Shown: positions 5,905-8,852 of the stretch, piece after piece
How the letters are laid out: each line of letters opens with the position of its first letter
Position numbering within the stretch: position 1 is the stretch's first letter
Origin: Thermoprotei archaeon
GTDB lineage: Archaea; Thermoproteota; Thermoprotei_A; Sulfolobales; Ignisphaeraceae
Direction of reading: 5' to 3'
Length of the DNA stretch: 8,852 nt
Assembly: GCA_003661905.1 (NCBI GenBank)
Contig: QMXA01000023.1
Span: 1-8,852 of the forward strand
Position numbers and translations under genes: made by a program
Notes under the pieces: generated by a model
What the model was told of the DNA's origin: nothing
The model's input: the letters and a program-made list of their open reading frames with translations, nothing else
Database searches by the model: none

Positions 5905-5978
5905 ATGCAGATGATGTATGGGGCCCTCACATGAGGGCCTGGCTGAATATGTGATGTAGGGCCAAAGCGCTGATGCAC
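5905..5978 (+). ncRNA. Candidate box C/D guide RNA with a hairpin in its C-D' interval
   Basis: The elements occur in the archaeal C/D order. C is ATGATGT (5911-5917), D' is CTGA (5943-5946), then a 4-nt spacer, C' GTGATGT (5951-5957) and D CTGA (5970-5973). TGCA at 5906-5909 pairs perfectly with TGCA at 5974-5977, leaving the expected 3-nt kink-turn bulge. The C'-to-D guide, AGGGCCAAAGCG (5958-5969), is exactly 12 nt, the usual archaeal length. Its complement, CGCUUUGGCCCU, is the predicted target, methylated at the fifth base (U) by the D-box-plus-five rule. The C-to-D' interval is 25 nt, not about 12, and contains GGCCCTCA-CA-TGAGGGCC (5922-5939). The segment is about 54% G+C by hand count in much A+T-richer surroundings, as expected for structured RNA in a hyperthermophile. 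Both C boxes end in T where the consensus has A. I could not identify the target. Confidence 0.6.
5922..5939 (+). repeat. G+C-rich 8-bp inverted repeat (hairpin)
   Basis: GGCCCTCA and TGAGGGCC are perfectly complementary around a CA centre. In RNA this gives a 7-bp stem with a 4-nt loop, extendable by a G-U pair (5921 with 5940). It lies wholly between the C and D' boxes of the candidate guide RNA. No U-tract follows, so it does not look like an intrinsic terminator. As DNA it is also a good palindromic protein-binding shape. Confidence 0.75.
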
Positions 5979-5985
5979 TTCTTAT

Positions 5986-6001
5986 CCCAATAACCCAATA
6001 A
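5986..6001. repeat. Tandem 8-bp duplication CCCAATAA
   Basis: CCCAATAA occurs twice head to tail just after the candidate guide RNA. No function is evident. The remaining stretch to 6152, which lies between convergent genes, is A+T-rich. I see no open frame with a ribosome site in it and no clear terminator for either gene. Confidence 0.6.
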
Positions 6002-6152
6002 AAATGAAAGAATACAATGATACTTAAAGTTCTGGTAATTAAATCCATGATCAACAAACTTCAATAAGAGACCTGGTGGATCTTTATTTCTAGTTCAAGG
6101 AAGTAGTGTTTCTTCAGATGAATTATATAGGTTTAGTTAGTTTTGAAGTTCA

Positions 6153-7370
6153 TTATTCGTATCTTAATGCTACTATAGGTGGCACTCTTGATGCTTTGTA
6201 TGCAGGTGCTAATCCTCCTATAATTCCTACGAAAAGTGACATGCCTATTGCTTTTAGTAATAATTGTGGAGTTAAAGCTGGTGTTGCTACTATAATCAAT
6301 GTCTCCGCTCCTCTAATTACTAGAGATTTTGAAGCTAGGATGTAAGCACCTATAGCGCCTATACTTACACCTAAAGCAGCACCCAATATGCTCATTACTA
6401 GGGATTCAGAGAGAATTATTAATAATATGTGTTTTGAGGAGAATCCTAGTGCTTTAAGAATTCCTATTTCACGTGTTCTTTCTATAACCGATGTAAACAT
6501 TGTAGCCATAATACCTGTTATAGCTACTGCAAAAGCAGCTGTTGATGTGGAGAAGAGGAGGAAGTCAAGAGCTCTAATTATTGAGCTAACAGCTCTGGCT
6601 ATTTGTTGAACAGCTACTATCGATACATAATCTCCATACATGTTTCTAATCTTATCTGCAACCTTACTAACGAAACTAGGATCTTTAACAACTATGAATA
6701 TTCCTGCATAATTATCTTGTGCAAGTACTGAAGTTCCAGCCTTGAGAGGAAGGAATATTGTTTCATCAGGGTTAACAAGAAGTGCACTACCATACTCTGC
6801 TAATATACCACTAATTCTCAGTGATGCTACTTTGAGCTCTATTCTATCATCCTTAAGCTTAGCTATCTTTAGAGTTACTGCTTGGCCTACTTTGTACAGT
6901 CTCTTATCACTATATTTTGATGTTGCTATTTTATAACCTACAATACAATTTGTAAATGCACTTGCGGAGGGTATGGAGCCTTCATCGAGCTCCATCCCTG
7001 CAACAACTTTGAATATTACATCTAAATCCGTAGCATAGACAGAGACACGCATAATTTCTCCATCAGGCTTTCTAATGACGGCTCTTGTATAGTAAAATGG
7101 TGTTACGTACTCTATCTCGGTAAGTCTTTTCAATCTAGTAACATCACTATCAGTAAAAACATAACCCTTCTCTGGGAAGAGTATGACAGTGTTTTGTCCG
7201 AGTATTGATAATTGTTCTAGAATTACGTGTGAATAACCCTCAGTCGTAGCAATTATAGTTACTAATGCGGCAGGTCCAATAGCTATTCCAAGAATTGTTA
7301 GTGCTGAGCGTAATTTTCGCTCAGCTATAACACTATATACTATTCTAAGGATATCAATAGGGTTAAGCAT
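6153..7370 (-). CDS. FtsX/MacB-type ABC transporter permease
   Basis: This 405-residue membrane protein is the permease of an ABC system of the MacB/LolC/FtsX type, which in characterised members moves or extracts lipoproteins or peptides, or transmits force across the membrane. A first helix (about 22-43) leads to a large extracellular domain (about 44-265, the MacB periplasmic-core position). Three helices follow near 270-293, 316-346 and 373-393. ERTREIGILKALGFSSKHI (297-315) is the family's cytoplasmic coupling segment, and the C-terminus APAYKASRVPPIVALRYE is the classic ending. The ATG at 7370 has GGTG (7379-7376) 5 nt upstream, right after the stop of the surface-protein gene; only 9 bp separate them. 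No ATPase gene is in the window. Since the convergent mvk lies downstream, the ATPase is probably upstream beyond 8852 or elsewhere. The transported substrate cannot be inferred. Confidence 0.9.
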   Translation of the reverse strand: MLNPIDILRIVYSVIAERKLRSALTILGIAIGPAALVTIIATTEGYSHVILEQLSILGQNTVILFPEKGYVFTDSDVTRLKRLTEIEYVTPFYYTRAVIRKPDGEIMRVSVYATDLDVIFKVVAGMELDEGSIPSASAFTNCIVGYKIATSKYSDKRLYKVGQAVTLKIAKLKDDRIELKVASLRISGILAEYGSALLVNPDETIFLPLKAGTSVLAQDNYAGIFIVVKDPSFVSKVADKIRNMYGDYVSIVAVQQIARAVSSIIRALDFLLFSTSTAAFAVAITGIMATMFTSVIERTREIGILKALGFSSKHILLIILSESLVMSILGAALGVSIGAIGAYILASKSLVIRGAETLIIVATPALTPQLLLKAIGMSLFVGIIGGLAPAYKASRVPPIVALRYE

Positions 7371-7379
7371 CTTAACACC

Positions 7380-8852
7380 TTAGCTTGATCTAGGTACTTT
7401 TCTTAAGTATCTAGTCATAGCTATACCTACAAGAATCATGAACAGCACTACAGCTATGATAACTGCAATTCTATACATATCACCTGCAAACAGTATTTGA
7501 GTAGGTGTTGTTACTGGAGATACCTCTGCTACCTCAATACTGATGTTGAAGCTCCTTATCACTTCTTCATTATATATGTTTCTGTATCTTAGAATTATTT
7601 CAACTATGTATTTTCCAGGTTTTGTATCGTTTCTTACATGTGCTTCTAGACTAAATGGCATTTGAGCTCCTACATCAACATCTCCAAGGTACATATAAGA
7701 TGTTGATGCATTCATCAATATGGGGCTTCTTAGATAAATCTCAGAGTATTTAGCAATAGCTGTTCCTAAGTTTATTAAAGTACCTGATATGGTTAGCTTT
7801 CTACCTATTACTGCTGGTTTAGGTTCAACTGTTACATCTATGACCTTGAACTTAGAATAGCCTTCTACGTATATAGTGATGCTTTGATTAACTATGTGTC
7901 TGTAACCTAGAGGATCTGCGAAGATAATCATCACTAGAGCTGGCATTGGACCTGTATATGGTGATGAGGGATTAGCTACTGCTTCAAAGCATAGTTCAAT
8001 TTCCTCTCCAGGATCTATTTTTGGTATGTATTTCACAGCTGAAGTTATTGAGATTCCCGGAGATACTCTGGCTATAGCTACGTATACTTCATAAGCTGGT
8101 CCTGACCCAACATTCTTTAATCTAAATACTATTCTCGATCTTCTCTCTCCTAACTCTAATACAGCTTTTGAGCCCATTATCTCCATGTATTTTGTGGATC
8201 CTAGGAGCCAGAATTTAATAGGTATCTCAATACTTTGTTTAGAGTCCCATTGATCTACAAAATCGAGTTTTAACAATAATGTATAACTACCTGGCCTAAC
8301 GTTCTCCATAATCGCTAAGGGTATTGAAAATACTAAAACATCGCCAATACCTGCACTTAATTGCAATGATTGCATGTATATAGCTCTAGATATAATTTTC
8401 TCTAATTCTTGAGGAGTTAAAATACTGGGCACTATAGCTACTGGTGTAATTCGTGCATATCTACTCCAATTAATAGTGTATAAGAACCCTGGAGGTAGTG
8501 CTAAATCCGCATAAATACCTTTCATACTAGGTACTTCGCTATTTCTAATTGTAATTACTAGTACTGAACCTACATCCCCTGGTGCAGCACTTCTATTAAG
8601 CCAAAGCGGTGTTATGGGTTCAAATCCCCCTAGTTTATGAATTCTAACATCTACATACTTAGTCTCAGTAATTTCTAGACCTGAACCACCACTCTCAAGT
8701 ATGTAATTAAGTATTAATTCTCCTCTGTAGATCCCTGGCTTAGCATTTCTACTAATACTTAGAGTAAATGTAATTATAGCTACTTGTTTAGGCGGTATTG
8801 GACCTGGTAGATATGTAGTTGAGCTTGAGTCATTACTAAGTACTACTTCTGA
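7380..8852 (-). CDS. C-terminally anchored surface protein with repeated beta-sandwich domains (COG1361-like; 5' end missing)
   Basis: The frame is open from the stop at 7380 through base 8852, giving 490 visible residues with the N-terminus outside the window. The Met at 8525 is residue 110 and is not a start: it has no convincing ribosome site, and the frame before it is plainly the same kind of protein. Repeats of about 100-150 residues share a pattern of a G-x-V-G-x-x-V or R-R-x-x-L opening, an I-x-N-x-G-like turn and a closing PG-x-Y strand, for example RNAKPGIYRGEL, ENVRPGSYTLLL and DTKPGKYIVEI. This is typical of NEW3/CARDB-like domains of archaeal S-layer-related proteins. A single helix (about 460-480) and the basic tail TRYLRKVPRSS anchor it with the domains outside the cell. 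Sequons such as NQS, NAS, NDT and NIS suggest N-glycosylation. It is paired with the permease 9 bp downstream and may be its extracellular partner. No catalytic motif is seen. Confidence 0.85.
   Translation of the reverse strand, partial: SEVVLSNDSSSTTYLPGPIPPKQVAIITFTLSISRNAKPGIYRGELILNYILESGGSGLEITETKYVDVRIHKLGGFEPITPLWLNRSAAPGDVGSVLVITIRNSEVPSMKGIYADLALPPGFLYTINWSRYARITPVAIVPSILTPQELEKIISRAIYMQSLQLSAGIGDVLVFSIPLAIMENVRPGSYTLLLKLDFVDQWDSKQSIEIPIKFWLLGSTKYMEIMGSKAVLELGERRSRIVFRLKNVGSGPAYEVYVAIARVSPGISITSAVKYIPKIDPGEEIELCFEAVANPSSPYTGPMPALVMIIFADPLGYRHIVNQSITIYVEGYSKFKVIDVTVEPKPAVIGRKLTISGTLINLGTAIAKYSEIYLRSPILMNASTSYMYLGDVDVGAQMPFSLEAHVRNDTKPGKYIVEIILRYRNIYNEEVIRSFNISIEVAEVSPVTTPTQILFAGDMYRIAVIIAVVLFMILVGIAMTRYLRKVPRSS

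Noticed and set aside
5922..5939. Intrinsic terminator after mvk
   Set aside because: The stem is strong but is not followed by a T-run, and it sits inside an ordered set of C/D boxes.
5958..5969. Resemblance of the guide AGGGCCAAAGCG to a GGGCCUAAAGCG-like stretch I remember from archaeal 16S rRNA
   Set aside because: The likeness is in the same sense, so it cannot base-pair as a guide and target. It may be coincidence and does not identify the target.
5832..6152. tRNA gene in the gap between the convergent genes
   Set aside because: No T-arm GTTCRA-type sequence, acceptor pairing or CCA-side partner could be found around the G+C-rich segment.
6106..6345. Plus-strand open frames inside the permease gene and near its end
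   Set aside because: They lie antisense to a clear permease, lack ribosome sites and have no recognisable protein features.
7961..7967. GTGATGA C-box match on the plus strand inside the surface-protein gene
   Set aside because: No D box lies within a usable distance and no terminal stem is seen.

Overview
The window looks like chromosomal DNA of a hyperthermophilic crenarchaeon (Thermoproteota; a Desulfurococcales- or Ignisphaera-like lineage is my best guess). The reasons are a RadA-type recombinase, an archaeal threonyl-tRNA synthetase (ThrRS) with its own N-terminal editing domain, an archaeal mevalonate kinase, a PibD-like prepilin peptidase, A+T-rich DNA with heavy AGA/ATA codon use, archaeal TATA promoters about 26 bp before short leaders, and GGAGGTG-type ribosome sites. 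The lineage is inferred from gene content, not from a database match.

Layout. Positions 1-80 (minus) hold only the first 26 codons of a secreted or membrane-anchored protein. Three complete minus-strand genes follow: a HIT-family nucleotide phosphorylase or hydrolase (280-786), a prepilin peptidase (848-1591) and radA (1834-2793). radA is divergent from thrS (2911-4764, plus). Their TATA boxes flank an imperfect 23-bp dyad at 2843-2865. Mevalonate kinase (4821-5831, plus) follows thrS in the same direction after a 56-bp junction. Then comes a 321-bp gap between convergent genes. The right end holds a minus-strand pair: a large C-terminally anchored surface protein, cut by the window edge (7380-8852), and an FtsX/MacB-type ABC permease (6153-7370) starting 9 bp after it. 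The surface-protein frame stays open to base 8852, so the Met at 8525 is internal.

The most interesting non-coding signals are RNA-like. The 5832-6152 gap contains a good candidate box C/D guide RNA (about 5905-5978). It has C, D', C' and D boxes in order, a 4-bp terminal stem at the kink-turn position, a 12-nt C'-to-D guide and a TATA-like box at the right distance. Its C-to-D' interval is abnormally long and holds an 8-bp inverted repeat. The thrS-mvk junction carries a second, weaker C/D-like arrangement. The same bases can also be read as a 16-codon mini-ORF ending inside a small hairpin that masks the mevalonate kinase ribosome site.

How the parts relate: RadA, ThrRS and the HIT enzyme are housekeeping information and nucleotide functions, and mevalonate kinase feeds isoprenoid lipid synthesis. 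The prepilin peptidase may process class III signal peptides, possibly including that of the truncated protein at 1-80. The surface protein and permease probably form an envelope ABC system whose ATPase lies outside the window. I see no tRNA, rRNA, CRISPR array, insertion sequence or prophage.
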